Assembly (NCBI GenBank): GCA_024639845.1
Contig: JAHEGG010000005.1
Span: 1-64,000 of the forward strand
DNA from: Microbacteriaceae bacterium
Lineage (GTDB): Bacteria > Actinomycetota > Actinomycetes > Actinomycetales > Microbacteriaceae
Direction: 5' to 3'
DNA length: 64,000 nucleotides
Below the pieces are notes generated by a model. It had not been told where the DNA came from, searched no databases, and was given only the letters and a program-made list of their open reading frames with translations. Position numbers and translations under genes: made by a program. Below are positions 30,393 through 38,792 of the stretch, one piece after another. Each line of letters begins with the position of its first letter. Position 1 is the first letter of the stretch.

Positions 30393-30947
30393 CTAGCGCG
30401 ATTCAGGTAGGGACTGCCAGCCTCTGGCGATTTCGTCTCGAACCTCTCCGAGAAGTTTGGGCAAAGCTTTGGTTTCGGCAATTATCGGAAAGAAGTTCGA
30501 ATCATTTCGCCAGCGCGGAACGATGTGTTGATGCAGGTGCCCCGCAATTCCCGCCCCGGCAACCTCGCCCTGGTTCATCCCAATGTTGAAGCCGTGAGCA
30601 TGTGAGACCGACTTGAGCACTCGCATCGCCTGCTGCGTTAGCTCCGCGATTTCGACAACCTCTTCGGTTGTGGCCTTGTCGTAAGTGTCGACGTGTCGAT
30701 AAGGACACACGAGAAGGTGACCAGAGTTGTAAGGAAAGAGATTCAAGATCACATAAGCATGCTTACCTCGGTGAACAATCAGAGCCTCTTCATCTGTTTT
30801 CGACGGTCCGATGCAGAATGGGCAGGCGTCTCGGTCTGGCTGTTGACCGCTCTGAATGTAGACCAAACGATGTGGTGTCCAAAGCCTTTGAAAAGCGTCT
30901 GGAGTTGCCGCAAAGTCTGCGGCATTTCCGAGCTCTTGCTCGCTCAC
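30393..30947 (-). CDS. HIT-family hydrolase/phosphorylase (Ap4A phosphorylase-like)
   Basis: HIT superfamily protein of 184 residues with the histidine triad His137/His139/His141 in [12 protein letters not shown] and an upstream CPFC pair (42-45). By position directly after thrS it corresponds to the mycobacterial gene Rv2613c, described as a diadenosine tetraphosphate phosphorylase. ThrS-type synthetases produce Ap4A, so coupling makes sense. The GTG overlaps the thrS stop by 4 bp (GTGA). Confidence 0.9.
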   Translation of the reverse strand: MSEQELGNAADFAATPDAFQRLWTPHRLVYIQSGQQPDRDACPFCIGPSKTDEEALIVHRGKHAYVILNLFPYNSGHLLVCPYRHVDTYDKATTEEVVEIAELTQQAMRVLKSVSHAHGFNIGMNQGEVAGAGIAGHLHQHIVPRWRNDSNFFPIIAETKALPKLLGEVRDEIARGWQSLPESR

Positions 30948-32944
30948 ACCTGAACCTTGTCGGCAATGGCTTTCAAGATTCGCTCAACGGCTTGAGCGAC
31001 AGGAACGGCGTTTTCTTGCGAGCCATCCCGGAACCGGAACGAAACCGCGTTCGCGTCTCGATCCTCGCCACCTGCGATGAGCATGAACGGGACCTTGTCT
31101 TTGGTGTGGTTGCGGATTTTTTTAGGGAATCGATCGTATGAGACGTCCAAGGATGCTCGCACACCGGATGCTCTAAGTTTCTCAATCACTTCGCCCAGGT
31201 AGTCGTTGAACTCGTCGGCAACCGGAATACCAACAACCTGAACGGGGGCAAGCCAGGGTGGGAATATACCCGCATAGTGTTCGGTGAGCACTCCAAAGAA
31301 GCGTTCAATCGAGCCGAAGAGGGCTCGGTGAATCATCACTGGGCGACGTCTTGTTCCGTCGTTGGCGGTGTATTCAAGGTCAAAGCGCTCAGGCAGATTG
31401 AAGTCAAGCTGAATCGTTGACATCTGCCAGGTGCGACCAATCGCGTCCTTAGCCTGAACCGAGATCTTTGGCCCATAGAACGCCGCACCGCCCGGGTCTG
31501 GAACCAACTTGAGCCCGGATTCGGTAGCAACTTTTTCGAGGGTATCCGTTGCGAGCTTCCAGATGGCGTCGTCACCAACGAACTTCGGGTTACCTTCTTC
31601 TTTGGTCGATAGCTCGAGATAAAAGTCGTTGAGCCCGTAGTCGCGAAGAAGATCGAGAACGAACTTGAGCACGTTTTGCAGTTCGACCTCGATGTCTTCC
31701 TGCGTGACGAATAGGTGGGCGTCGTCTTGAGTGAATCCGCGAGCTCGAGTCAGGCCGTGAACCACACCAGACTTTTCGTATCGGTAGACGGTGCCGAATT
31801 CGAACATCCTCAGCGGAAGGTCCCGGTAGCTTCGTCCCTGCGATTTGTAAATCAAAACGTGGAATGGGCAGTTCATCGGCTTCAGGTAATAGTCCTGGCC
31901 CTGTTTGCGAATCTCTCCGTTTTCGTCGCGCTCCTCGTCCATCTGGAGAGGCGGATACATTCCTTCGGCGTACCACTGCAAGTGCCCGGATGTTTCGAAG
32001 AGGTGTGACTTCGTAACGTGTGGCGAATAGACAAAGTCATATCCGGCCTCTTCGTGACGCTGGCGGGAGTAATCCTCCATTGTCTTTCGGATGATTCCGC
32101 CCTTTGGGTGGAACACTGCCAGACCGCTTCCGACTTCTTCTGGGAATGAGAAGAGGTCGAGCTCCGCACCGAGTCGTCGGTGATCGCGCTTGGCAGCCTC
32201 TTCGAGTTGCTCGAGGTGGCTGCGCAGTTCCTCCTTGGTGGGCCATGCCGTGCCGTAGATTCGCTGCAGTTGCTTGTTCTTCTCGTTGCCACGCCAGTAT
32301 GCGGCTGCCGAGCGCATCAGCGAATAGACATTTCCAATCATTCGAGTGTTAGGCAAGTGTGGTCCTCGGCAGAGGTCTTTCCAAACGGTTTCACCGGTAT
32401 GCGGGTTGACGTTGTCATAGATAGTCAGCTCGCCAGAGCCGACTTCGGCAGCCCCATCGCCAACAGAGTCGGTGCCCTTGAGACCGATAAGTTCGAGCTT
32501 GTATGGCTCGTTCGCAAGCTCTACGCGGGCCGCTTCGTCGCTCGTGGCTCGTCTTACGAAACGCTGACCACTGCGAATGATGCGATCCATCTCTTTTTCT
32601 AGGGCACGTAGGTCTTCAGGTGTGAATGGTGTTTCGACATCGAAGTCGTAGTAGAAACCGTCGGTGATGGGTGGGCCGATACCAAGTTTTGCTTCGGGGT
32701 TGATATTTTGAACCGCCTGGGCCAGGACGTGTGCCGAGCTGTGTCGCAAGATGTTCAAGCCATCTGGTGAGCCAATCTCGACGCTTTCGATCGCGTCGCC
32801 TTCGACCGGTCTGTGAGCTAGGTCACGCAGTTCGCCGTTGACTCGCAGTGCAACCACCGTTTTGCTAGTGAACAGCTTGAAACCGTCAACGCCTGACTCA
32901 ATCGATGTTGGCTGCCCGTCAACGGTTACTTGGATGCTGCTCAT
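30944..32944 (-). CDS. thrS: threonyl-tRNA synthetase
   Basis: Class II synthetase for tRNA-Thr. The 666-residue protein has an N-terminal TGS domain (1-62), the editing/second additional domain ([13 protein letters not shown]), the catalytic core with [20 protein letters not shown] and [16 protein letters not shown], and the C-terminal anticodon-binding domain. It starts on an ATG with a leaderless-type -10. No T-box leader is visible. Confidence 0.98.
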   Translation of the reverse strand: MSSIQVTVDGQPTSIESGVDGFKLFTSKTVVALRVNGELRDLAHRPVEGDAIESVEIGSPDGLNILRHSSAHVLAQAVQNINPEAKLGIGPPITDGFYYDFDVETPFTPEDLRALEKEMDRIIRSGQRFVRRATSDEAARVELANEPYKLELIGLKGTDSVGDGAAEVGSGELTIYDNVNPHTGETVWKDLCRGPHLPNTRMIGNVYSLMRSAAAYWRGNEKNKQLQRIYGTAWPTKEELRSHLEQLEEAAKRDHRRLGAELDLFSFPEEVGSGLAVFHPKGGIIRKTMEDYSRQRHEEAGYDFVYSPHVTKSHLFETSGHLQWYAEGMYPPLQMDEERDENGEIRKQGQDYYLKPMNCPFHVLIYKSQGRSYRDLPLRMFEFGTVYRYEKSGVVHGLTRARGFTQDDAHLFVTQEDIEVELQNVLKFVLDLLRDYGLNDFYLELSTKEEGNPKFVGDDAIWKLATDTLEKVATESGLKLVPDPGGAAFYGPKISVQAKDAIGRTWQMSTIQLDFNLPERFDLEYTANDGTRRRPVMIHRALFGSIERFFGVLTEHYAGIFPPWLAPVQVVGIPVADEFNDYLGEVIEKLRASGVRASLDVSYDRFPKKIRNHTKDKVPFMLIAGGEDRDANAVSFRFRDGSQENAVPVAQAVERILKAIADKVQV

Positions 32945-32950
32945 TCCTTC

Positions 32951-32956
32951 ATTCTA
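32951..32956 (-). promoter_or_regulatory. leaderless-type -10 of thrS
   Basis: TAGAAT on the minus strand, 6 bases before the ATG at 32944. The spacer GAAGGA could also act as a Shine-Dalgarno if transcription began further upstream. Confidence 0.5.
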
Positions 32957-33005
32957 TCCAGCCGAGTTAGGTGTGCCTTGCTAGCCCGATGCCGTTATTT
33001 CGGTT

Positions 33006-33011
33006 TAGGTT
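33006..33011 (+). promoter_or_regulatory. leaderless-type -10 of the VIT-family gene
   Basis: TAGGTT, 6 bases before the ATG at 33018, with no Shine-Dalgarno. The divergent region to thrS is only 73 bp. Confidence 0.55.
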
Positions 33012-33017
33012 GAAGAC

Positions 33018-33764
33018 ATGACCAAGGCGATGCGAACTGAGCACGAAATCGATAACGCGATTATCGCGACCGAAGAATTCAAGAAAAACACGATGGCTGC
33101 CCGACTCAACTGGCTGCGTGCTGGGGTTCTAGGCGCCAACGACGGCATCATGTCGACTTCCGGTCTGATTCTTGGTGTCGCTGGTGCAACGACCGACAAG
33201 GCACAAATACTGGTGGCCGGTGTGGCTGCAGTAGTCGCCGGTTCAATCTCAATGGCCGGCGGTGAATACACCTCGGTAAGTGCTCAAAAGGATTCCGAAA
33301 AGGCCGCTCTAGAAGTTGAGCGACGCGAGTTGCGTGACAACCCCGAAGGTGAACTAAGGGAACTCCAGTGGTTCTATGAACAGAAAGGGATGAGCGCATC
33401 CCTAGCCCGACAGGTTGCGGTCGAACTTACCGCCAAGGATGCTCTAAAGGCTCACGCTGAAGCGGAGTTGGGTATTGATTCCGATCACCACGTGAGTCCT
33501 GGCCAAGCTGCTCTGTCGAGTTTCGTGGCCTTTGCAGCTGGCGGACTTTTGCCGCTCTTCGCGTCGATTGTCGTCGATGATCCGGCCGTGCGTATCTATC
33601 TGACTATTGCCGCCGTAGTTGCCTCTCTGACGCTGACCGGATACGTCGGCGCAAAGATTGGCGGCGCAAAGCCAGCGAGGGGCATCGTTCGCAATCTGCT
33701 GGTTTCGATGATGACCATGGGTGTCACCTATGCCATCGGTGCTTTAGTTGGGACTCAGCTCTAA
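33018..33764 (+). CDS. VIT1/CCC1-family transporter
   Basis: Membrane protein of 248 residues related to yeast CCC1 and plant VIT1 iron/manganese transporters. A hydrophilic N-terminus (1-30) is followed by LRAGVLGANDGIMSTSGLI (the conserved entry to helix 1), ISMAGGEYTSVSAQKD at the cytosolic metal-binding helices, a charged cytoplasmic section (90-150) and three C-terminal helices. Bacterial members probably move Fe2+ or Mn2+ out of the cytosol; substrate is not shown here. The next gene starts on its last base (TAATG). Confidence 0.9.
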   Translation: MTKAMRTEHEIDNAIIATEEFKKNTMAARLNWLRAGVLGANDGIMSTSGLILGVAGATTDKAQILVAGVAAVVAGSISMAGGEYTSVSAQKDSEKAALEVERRELRDNPEGELRELQWFYEQKGMSASLARQVAVELTAKDALKAHAEAELGIDSDHHVSPGQAALSSFVAFAAGGLLPLFASIVVDDPAVRIYLTIAAVVASLTLTGYVGAKIGGAKPARGIVRNLLVSMMTMGVTYAIGALVGTQL

Positions 33765-34222
33765 TGGCTAGTTCCCCGCATTTTCAGGAAATCAAAGCTG
33801 GCCTATATCTGGGTGGCACTCCCCCAATATTTGATTTCGAGGTGAATCCAACTGCCGACTTCACCAGGTACGAAGGCCTCGACTATGTCTTCACTTTTCA
33901 TAAGTCTTCGTCCGCTGTTGTAGGCGGCACAATCGAGATTCGCTACTTTTTCGAGGATGACTGGAACTATGGCTTAAACGCCGAGGACATCCCTACCCTC
34001 ACGCTCCTAGTTGACCAGGCCTACGAGCTCTGGAAGTCTGGCAAGCAGGTGCTGTTGAGATGCCAGGGTGGCAAGAATCGCAGCGGCTTAATCGCCGCCT
34101 CGGTGCTTATGCGAGATGGCATGGCGCCTGACGATGCAATCGAGCTCCTGCGCGAAAAACGTGACCCGGATGTGCTCTTCAACGAGCACTTCGTGCAGGC
34201 TCTTCGCGAGGGCGGACTTTAA
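33764..34222 (+). CDS. dual-specificity-type protein tyrosine phosphatase
   Basis: A 152-residue protein with the phosphatase loop VLLRCQGGKNRSGL, that is C-x5-R with Cys100 and Arg106; the usual His before the Cys is Arg. Asp65/Asp66 (YFFEDDWNYG) can serve as the general acid. It resembles small dual-specificity phosphatases. The ATG overlaps the VIT-family stop, so the two genes form an operon ended by a strong terminator. Substrate unknown. Confidence 0.85.
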   Translation: MASSPHFQEIKAGLYLGGTPPIFDFEVNPTADFTRYEGLDYVFTFHKSSSAVVGGTIEIRYFFEDDWNYGLNAEDIPTLTLLVDQAYELWKSGKQVLLRCQGGKNRSGLIAASVLMRDGMAPDDAIELLREKRDPDVLFNEHFVQALREGGL

Positions 34223-34225
34223 ATG

Positions 34226-34255
34226 AAAAGACCCACTCACGTGGGTCTTTTTTTT
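34226..34255. terminator. strong bidirectional intrinsic terminator
   Basis: An 11-bp perfect stem AAAAGACCCAC/GTGGGTCTTTT with loop TCAC, followed by T residues to 34255 on the plus strand and by TTTTC on the minus strand. It ends the VIT-phosphatase operon and the minus-strand tRNA operon. Confidence 0.95.
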
Positions 34256-34291
34256 CGGCAAATACGTTGGTGGACGATACTGGGATCGAAC
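34254..34291. repeat. 38-bp direct repeat, copy 1 (tRNA-Val 3' end)
   Basis: Exact copy of 34328-34365. It corresponds to the acceptor and T-arm end of tRNA-Val(GAC), its CCA and 14 bases of trailer. The rest of a tRNA does not follow: the T stem is broken on its 5' side, so this is a tRNA fragment, not a gene. Confidence 0.9.
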
Positions 34292-34294
34292 TAG

Positions 34295-34318
34295 GAAACT
34301 GGCGGCCGAGCCAGTTTC
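34295..34318. repeat. 9-bp inverted repeat between the two tRNA-Val fragments
   Basis: GAAACTGGC and GCCAGTTTC separated by GGCCGA. There is no T-tract on either strand, so it is not an ordinary terminator. It lies in the trailer of the minus-strand tRNA operon and might be a processing site or a remnant of a lost element. Confidence 0.7.
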
Positions 34319-34327
34319 GGTCGTTGG

Positions 34328-34365
34328 TTCGGCAAATACGTTGGTGGACGATACTGGGATCGAAC
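34328..34365. repeat. 38-bp direct repeat, copy 2 (within tRNA-Val)
   Basis: Exact copy of 34254-34291, offset by 74 bp. This copy includes the functional 3' end of tRNA-Val(GAC). The pattern is like an attB/attL-attR pair, but only 36 bp lie between the copies. Confidence 0.9.
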
Positions 34366-34416
34366 CAGTGACCCCTTCCATGTCAAGGAAGTGCGCTACC
34401 GCTGCGCCAATCGTCC
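34342..34416 (-). tRNA. tRNA-Val (GAC)
   Basis: 75 nt including an encoded CCA. Cloverleaf: acceptor GGACGAT/ATCGTCC, D stem GCGC/GCGC, anticodon arm CTTCC-TTGACAT-GGAAG with anticodon GAC, T arm ACTGG-TTCGATC-CCAGT, discriminator A. Last gene of the minus-strand Gly-Cys-Val tRNA operon; its 3' end is duplicated downstream. Confidence 0.97.
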
Positions 34417-34431
34417 GGGTCTAAAACTTTG

Positions 34432-34506
34432 AGGTGGAGACGGGATTTGAACCCGTGGTTTTACAGCTTTGCAGGCTGCTGCTTTGGGCCGCTCAGCCAC
34501 TCCACC
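34432..34506 (-). tRNA. tRNA-Cys (GCA)
   Basis: Acceptor GGTGGAG/CTCCACC, anticodon loop CTGCAAA (GCA), T arm ACGGG-TTCAAAT-CCCGT, discriminator U as expected for Cys. CCA is not encoded. Middle gene of the Gly-Cys-Val operon. Confidence 0.96.
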
Positions 34507-34533
34507 ATGTCCACGAGGCCACTGCCCGCTTCG

Positions 34534-34606
34534 AGCGGATGACGAGATTCGAACTCGCGACCCTCACCTTGGCAAGGTGATGCTCTACCAACTGAGCCAC
34601 ATCCGC
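34534..34606 (-). tRNA. tRNA-Gly (GCC)
   Basis: 73 nt. Acceptor GCGGATG/CATCCGC, anticodon arm TCACC-TTGCCAA-GGTGA (GCC), T loop TTCGAAT, discriminator U as usual for Gly. CCA is not encoded. First gene of the minus-strand operon, about 22 bases after its -10 element. Confidence 0.97.
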
Positions 34607-34628
34607 ATTGTTCTTTCGAACGTTGAAT

Positions 34629-34658
34629 ACTCTAACCCAGAACGTCTCCTTCGTGCAA
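34629..34658 (-). promoter_or_regulatory. sigma-70-type promoter of the tRNA Gly-Cys-Val operon
   Basis: -35 TTGCAC (34658-34653) and -10 TAGAGT (34634-34629), spacer 18 bp, on the minus strand. Its -35 stands back to back with that of the divergent tRNA-Val(CAC) promoter. Confidence 0.65.
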
Positions 34659-34660
34659 AC

Positions 34661-34689
34661 TTCGCTAAGGGATGGAGTGTTGGTAACCT
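34661..34689 (+). promoter_or_regulatory. promoter of tRNA-Val (CAC)
   Basis: -35-like TTCGCT (34661-34666), 17-bp spacer, -10 TAACCT (34684-34689), 10 bases before the tRNA 5' end at 34700, which leaves a tRNA leader of only a few bases. Confidence 0.5.
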
Positions 34690-34699
34690 ATCTCTAACA

Positions 34700-34771
34700 G
34701 GGCGTATGGCGTAGTGGTAGCGCGCTTCCTTCACACGGAAGAGGTCACTGGTTCGATCCCAGTTACGCCCA
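34700..34771 (+). tRNA. tRNA-Val (CAC)
   Basis: 72 nt. Acceptor GGGCGTA/TACGCCC, anticodon arm CTTCC-TTCACAC-GGAAG (CAC), T arm ACTGG-TTCGATC-CCAGT, discriminator A; CCA not encoded. It shares its anticodon stem and T arm with tRNA-Val(GAC) on the other strand. Confidence 0.97.
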
Positions 34772-34772
34772 C

Positions 34773-35015
34773 GTGAACTTCAAAATCGGCGAAAGCTCAA
34801 TCTGGGAATTCCTGCTTGCGGCGTTCTGGGTCTTTTTGGTTTTCGCAATCTTCGTGGGCACGTTTTTGCTCTTTTTCGCGGCGCTTTTTGGCAACATCCG
34901 AGATCGCTGGCCGCACTATACAAATCAGGAAAAAGCGAAAGTTATTAGAAACTTGGTGCTGTTTTTTGGCACCATGGGTTTTCTTCTTTGGCTCGGTGCG
35001 GCAATAACCCTCTAG
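34773..35015 (+). CDS. small two-helix membrane protein (hypothetical)
   Basis: 80 codons from a GTG one base after tRNA-Val(CAC). Two hydrophobic helices (about residues 12-38 and 60-80) flank a charged loop with HYTNQEKAKVIRN. No known family. No Shine-Dalgarno is seen, and the transcript would have to come through the tRNA, so translation could rely on the 5' end made by tRNA processing. The stop overlaps the convergent amt stop in the four bases CTAG. The amphipathic layout and clean frame favour a real gene, but it could be spurious. Confidence 0.5.
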   Translation: MNFKIGESSIWEFLLAAFWVFLVFAIFVGTFLLFFAALFGNIRDRWPHYTNQEKAKVIRNLVLFFGTMGFLLWLGAAITL

Positions 35016-36289
35016 GGAGTCCAGCGCCAACGAGGGTCGGTTTCGCTGTAAGCCGACTCGCCATGGAGGACTAAGTCGACACCGGCGATTTCATCTGTGC
35101 TCTTCACTCTGAAGCCGACTGTCTTCTGAATCGCAAAGGCGATCAACCAGGATGCCGCAAAGGCCCAGATTCCGACTACTAGAACACCAATTGCCTGCTT
35201 GCCGAACTGCTCCCAGGTTCCGGTTTGGAGAAGGCCAACGTTCGTTCCAACCAGACCAATCGCGAGTGTGCCCACGATTCCACCGACGAGGTGAATGCCG
35301 ACGACGTCCAGTGAGTCATCGAAGCCGAGCACCCATTTGAGTTCGACGGCATAGGCACAAACAACACCAACGACAGCACCGAGTGCAAGAGCCCAGAGTG
35401 GCGTGAGAAAGGCACAGGATGGTGTGATGGCAACGAGACCTGCAATGGCTCCGGAGGCGGCTCCGATGGCAGTTGGCTTGCCGTGGCGAATGCGGTCATA
35501 GATTGACCAGGTGATTAGCCCACCGACAGGTGCGACGAGTGTGTTGATGAAAGAAAGTGATGCCAGGCCATCGGCCGCGAGTTCAGAGCCTGCGTTGAAT
35601 CCGAACCAGCCAAACCACAAGATGCCGGCACCGATAAGGGTCAGCGGAACATTGTGAGGCACGTTCATGCCCTTACTGAAGCCGAAACGCTTGCCCACCA
35701 CCAGCGCGATTGCCAAAGCACCAGCGCCTGAGGCCACCTCAACCGCGGTTCCGCCGGCGAAGTCGAGCAAGCCAACATCCTTGACCAGCCAACCGCCGTC
35801 GACGATTTTGCCGTTTTCGAGGGTGAAGTTGAACACCCAGCCAGCGATCGGAAAGTAAGCGAGAGTTGCCCAGAGTGCCGCGAAGATCATCCACGAACCG
35901 AATCGAGCTCGGTCAGCGATTGCGCCCGAGATAAGCGCGACCGTAATGATTGCAAACGTGCCTTGGAACCCTGCGAAGACCAGGTCGAAGCCGGTCCCGG
36001 CCTTGGCTGCGTTGAAGACATCGGCGAAGAAGAGTTTGTTGGTGTCTATGCCGAATACTCCATCGAAGCCGAGGAATCCAGAGCTCGATGCCCCACCGAA
36101 AGACATTGCGTAGCCGTAAACAACCCAGAGTGTTCCGACTAACGCGATTGAACCGAAGGACATCATCATCATCGAGACCACGCTTGAGACGCGCACGAGT
36201 CCCCCATAGAAAAAGGCGAGTCCTGGAGTCATGAAGAGAACCATGGCCGAGCAAATGATTAGAAAAAAGGTGGCGTTATCGTGCTGCAC
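35012..36289 (-). CDS. amt: ammonium transporter (second of a tandem pair)
   Basis: Amt/MEP/Rh channel for ammonium. I chose the GTG at 36289 (425 aa): it aligns with the start of the neighbouring amt, while the upstream TTG at 36328 lies inside the terminator hairpin of that gene. Eleven membrane helices; conserved FMTPGLAFFYGGLVR, ATFAIITVALISGAIADR and FDDSLDVVGIHLVGGIVG (pore His twin-type residue). There is little Shine-Dalgarno. It is a paralogue of the gene at 36356 and lacks an adjacent glnK. Confidence 0.93.
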   Translation of the reverse strand: MQHDNATFFLIICSAMVLFMTPGLAFFYGGLVRVSSVVSMMMMSFGSIALVGTLWVVYGYAMSFGGASSSGFLGFDGVFGIDTNKLFFADVFNAAKAGTGFDLVFAGFQGTFAIITVALISGAIADRARFGSWMIFAALWATLAYFPIAGWVFNFTLENGKIVDGGWLVKDVGLLDFAGGTAVEVASGAGALAIALVVGKRFGFSKGMNVPHNVPLTLIGAGILWFGWFGFNAGSELAADGLASLSFINTLVAPVGGLITWSIYDRIRHGKPTAIGAASGAIAGLVAITPSCAFLTPLWALALGAVVGVVCAYAVELKWVLGFDDSLDVVGIHLVGGIVGTLAIGLVGTNVGLLQTGTWEQFGKQAIGVLVVGIWAFAASWLIAFAIQKTVGFRVKSTDEIAGVDLVLHGESAYSETDPRWRWTP

Positions 36290-36304
36290 CTGACTATTGT
36301 CGCT

Positions 36305-36343
36305 TAAAACGCGAAGCGGGAGGAGCAACTGCCCCTCCCGCTT
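36305..36343 (-). terminator. intrinsic terminator between the two amt genes
   Basis: On the minus strand AAGCGGGAGG (36343-36334) pairs with CCTCCCGCTT (36323-36314), followed by CGCG and TTTT. A strong GC stem with a short T-tract; some read-through into the second amt is likely because no other promoter for it is clear. Confidence 0.75.
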
Positions 36344-36355
36344 TGAGCGTTGAGA

Positions 36356-37624
36356 TTAGCCTCGGTCTGCGCCGAAGGCGTATGCCTCTTCTCCGTGAAC
36401 CACGGTGTCGATGCCAGCGATCTCGTCTTCTGCCTTGACGCGGAATCCGATCGTCTTTTCAACTGCGAATCCGATGATCAGAGCTAACACGAAGGAGTAC
36501 ACCAGAACCGCACCTGCACCAAGCGCCTGCATTGCGAACTGGTGCCAGCCGAAACCGAATGCTGCACCGACTCCGTTGCCGAAGATTCCGATGTAAAGCG
36601 TTCCCACGATTCCACCGACGAGGTGGATACCAACCACGTCAAGTGAGTCGTCGAAGCCCAGGGCGAACTTGAGATCGACAGCTAGGGCACAAAGTGCACC
36701 GGCGATAACACCTAGGAGGATCGCATACATCGGGTCAACAGATGCACACGCAGGGGTGATTGCAACCAAACCTGCGACTGCACCCGAAGCTGCACCGATC
36801 GAGGTTGCCTTGCCGTGCTTGAAGTACTCGACGACGATCCAGCCCAACATCGCTGCGGCAGGTGCAGCGAGAGTGTTGATGAATGCAATTGAGGCCAGAC
36901 CATCAGCGGCGAGTTCTGAACCAGCGTTGAAGCCGAACCAGCCGAACCAGAGCAGTGCTGCACCGAGCAGCGTCAGTGGCACGTTGTGCGGCTGAGTGAT
37001 TCCTTTGCTGAATCCGAAGCGCTTGCCGAGAACGATTGCTAGGGCAAGACCGGCGGCACCCGCGTTGATGTGCACTGCGGTTCCACCTGCAAAGTCGATT
37101 ACACCGAGGCCGTAAACAATCCAGCCACCGTCGGTTACTTTGCCGTCGGTAAGGGTGAAGTTGAACACCCAGTTAGCAACTGGGAAGTAGACGATGGTTG
37201 CCCATAGACCTGCGAAGACCATCCATGCACCAAATTTGGCACGGTCAGCGATTGCGCCTGAAATCAGTGCCACAGTGATGATTGCGAACGTTGCTTGGAA
37301 GGCTACGAAGGCTAGGGATGGGAATGCACCAGCCGGCGCTGCCGCGTCAGCCACCTGAGCAGAGAGCCCGATGAAGCTTGTGTCGATTCCGAACCAGCCA
37401 TCGATTCCAAAAAAGGTGTCGCTACCGGCGTTCGAGAATGAAATTGCATAGCCGTAAATCACCCAAAGAACTCCAATAAGTCCAAGCGATCCAAAGCTGA
37501 GCATCATCATCGACACGACGCTCTTGGCCTTGACCATACCGCCGTAGAAAAATGCCAAACCTGGCGTCATTAGAAGCACGAGTGCCGAACAAATCAGCAC
37601 GAATGCGGTGTTACCTTGATCCAT
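36356..37624 (-). CDS. amt: ammonium transporter (first of a tandem pair)
   Basis: Ammonium channel of 422 residues with the same signatures as its neighbour (LMTPGLAFFYGGMVKAKSVV; ATFAIITVALISGAIADRAK; FDDSLDVVGIHLVGGIVG). ATG start preceded by GAGAGAGGT. The promoter region holds a GlnR-like box, so expression probably rises under nitrogen limitation. In many actinobacteria amt is followed by glnK and glnD; here it is followed by a second amt instead. Confidence 0.95.
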   Translation of the reverse strand: MDQGNTAFVLICSALVLLMTPGLAFFYGGMVKAKSVVSMMMLSFGSLGLIGVLWVIYGYAISFSNAGSDTFFGIDGWFGIDTSFIGLSAQVADAAAPAGAFPSLAFVAFQATFAIITVALISGAIADRAKFGAWMVFAGLWATIVYFPVANWVFNFTLTDGKVTDGGWIVYGLGVIDFAGGTAVHINAGAAGLALAIVLGKRFGFSKGITQPHNVPLTLLGAALLWFGWFGFNAGSELAADGLASIAFINTLAAPAAAMLGWIVVEYFKHGKATSIGAASGAVAGLVAITPACASVDPMYAILLGVIAGALCALAVDLKFALGFDDSLDVVGIHLVGGIVGTLYIGIFGNGVGAAFGFGWHQFAMQALGAGAVLVYSFVLALIIGFAVEKTIGFRVKAEDEIAGIDTVVHGEEAYAFGADRG

Positions 37625-37693
37625 TTGTTTACCTCTCTCTAGAAAACAAATGCCCCCGCCGTTGCGGACATGTGACTAGTAGAGCGAAACAAG

Positions 37694-37731
37694 GTTTCAA
37701 GTAGTAGCGCGTTTTGTTTCGTGTTTGTAAA
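37694..37731 (-). promoter_or_regulatory. putative GlnR-binding box upstream of amt
   Basis: On the minus strand the region reads TTTAC-N6-GAAAC-N7-GCTAC-N5-GAAAC. This matches the actinobacterial GlnR consensus GTnAC-N6-GAAAC repeated with a 22-bp period; both GAAAC elements are exact and 22 bp apart. It lies about 70-105 bp upstream of the first amt ATG. Binding is inferred. Confidence 0.65.
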
Positions 37732-37734
37732 AAA

Positions 37735-38712
37735 TCATGAGGCCATGGATGCAAGGCGCGAAATCGCTCGTCGGTATTTCTTTTGATAAGCACCGTTGAC
37801 CATCTCTGGTGTGAACGAACTTGACAGGTCGATACCCGAAGTTCTCAGTTGAATTTGCTCTTCATAGGCGCGATCAACGAATGCCACGAAACGAAGAGCA
37901 TCACTTTGGTCTTTGAATGGCACGACATCTTTGATTCCGATTCGCGAGAGCCCGGCGATGAGCTTGTGATATTTCGAAGGATGCATCGACGAGAGGTGGA
38001 TGAGTAGTTCACCGAAACCGTCAAGAGTTGCATGTTTGTGATCCTCGACCAACCATCGCTCTAAATCTTGGTTGGTGAAAGATCCCACAGATTCGGTGTG
38101 CCTGTGTCGGTAATCCTCACCATCGACAGGCACAACTTGAAACTTCGCACCGATCCCAAGGATTTCCCGCTGAAAATCCTCGGCTGCGAAGCGACCTGCA
38201 CCAAGCGCGTCGGGCGGAGTATTAGATGTCGCTGCAAATACTGTTCCGTTCGCGCCGAGTTCATTTATTATGCGGCTCATAATCATGGTGTTGCCAGGGT
38301 CGTCGAGTTCGAATTCGTCGATTGCAATAAGGTCATACTTCGACAGGAGTTTCAGGCTCGATGAAAAGCCAACCGCACCGATGAAACTCGTATAAGCAAG
38401 AAAACTTCCGAAGAGTTTCTTGCCCCTGAACTCCTTGAAGTAGCTAACTAGAAGATGAGTCTTTCCGACGCCAAATCCACCATCGAGATAAAAGCCAGGT
38501 TCAGCATCCGATTTCTTCTTAGGTTTAGCCAATAGTCGCGACCTAAGAATTGCTACGGCTTTGGATTGACTTTCGAAGTTCGCATCTGGAACGTATGTCT
38601 CAAATGTGGCTTCCCTGAACTCCCGAGGCGGAAGCAATTCTGCAAGCATTTCAGCGGGTGTAATCTCTGGATTAATGGCAATCAGTCGCTTCAGTTCAGC
38701 AGATGTTGCCAT
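37735..38712 (-). CDS. zapE: cell division protein ZapE (AFG1-like ATPase)
   Basis: AAA+ ATPase of the AFG1/ZapE family, 325 residues, with Walker A DGGFGVGKTH (about residues 77-86), Walker B LIAIDEFELDD and the conserved NTPPDALGAGRFAAEDFQRE. E. coli ZapE acts at the division ring under stress; the role in actinobacteria is less clear. Single gene, divergent from the rhodanese gene with an 80-bp region between. Confidence 0.92.
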   Translation of the reverse strand: MATSAELKRLIAINPEITPAEMLAELLPPREFREATFETYVPDANFESQSKAVAILRSRLLAKPKKKSDAEPGFYLDGGFGVGKTHLLVSYFKEFRGKKLFGSFLAYTSFIGAVGFSSSLKLLSKYDLIAIDEFELDDPGNTMIMSRIINELGANGTVFAATSNTPPDALGAGRFAAEDFQREILGIGAKFQVVPVDGEDYRHRHTESVGSFTNQDLERWLVEDHKHATLDGFGELLIHLSSMHPSKYHKLIAGLSRIGIKDVVPFKDQSDALRFVAFVDRAYEEQIQLRTSGIDLSSSFTPEMVNGAYQKKYRRAISRLASMAS

Positions 38713-38792
38713 TTCTTACCGTTCGGTTGGGAATCGCAGATGGGTCGTTTACCCTTGTTATCTAGAGTCTACTAACGGAAGAAAATAGGACA

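Noticed and set aside
36290-36328. TTG start giving a longer second ammonium transporter
   Set aside because: It lies in the terminator hairpin of the upstream gene, and the extra 13 residues have no match in the paralogue.
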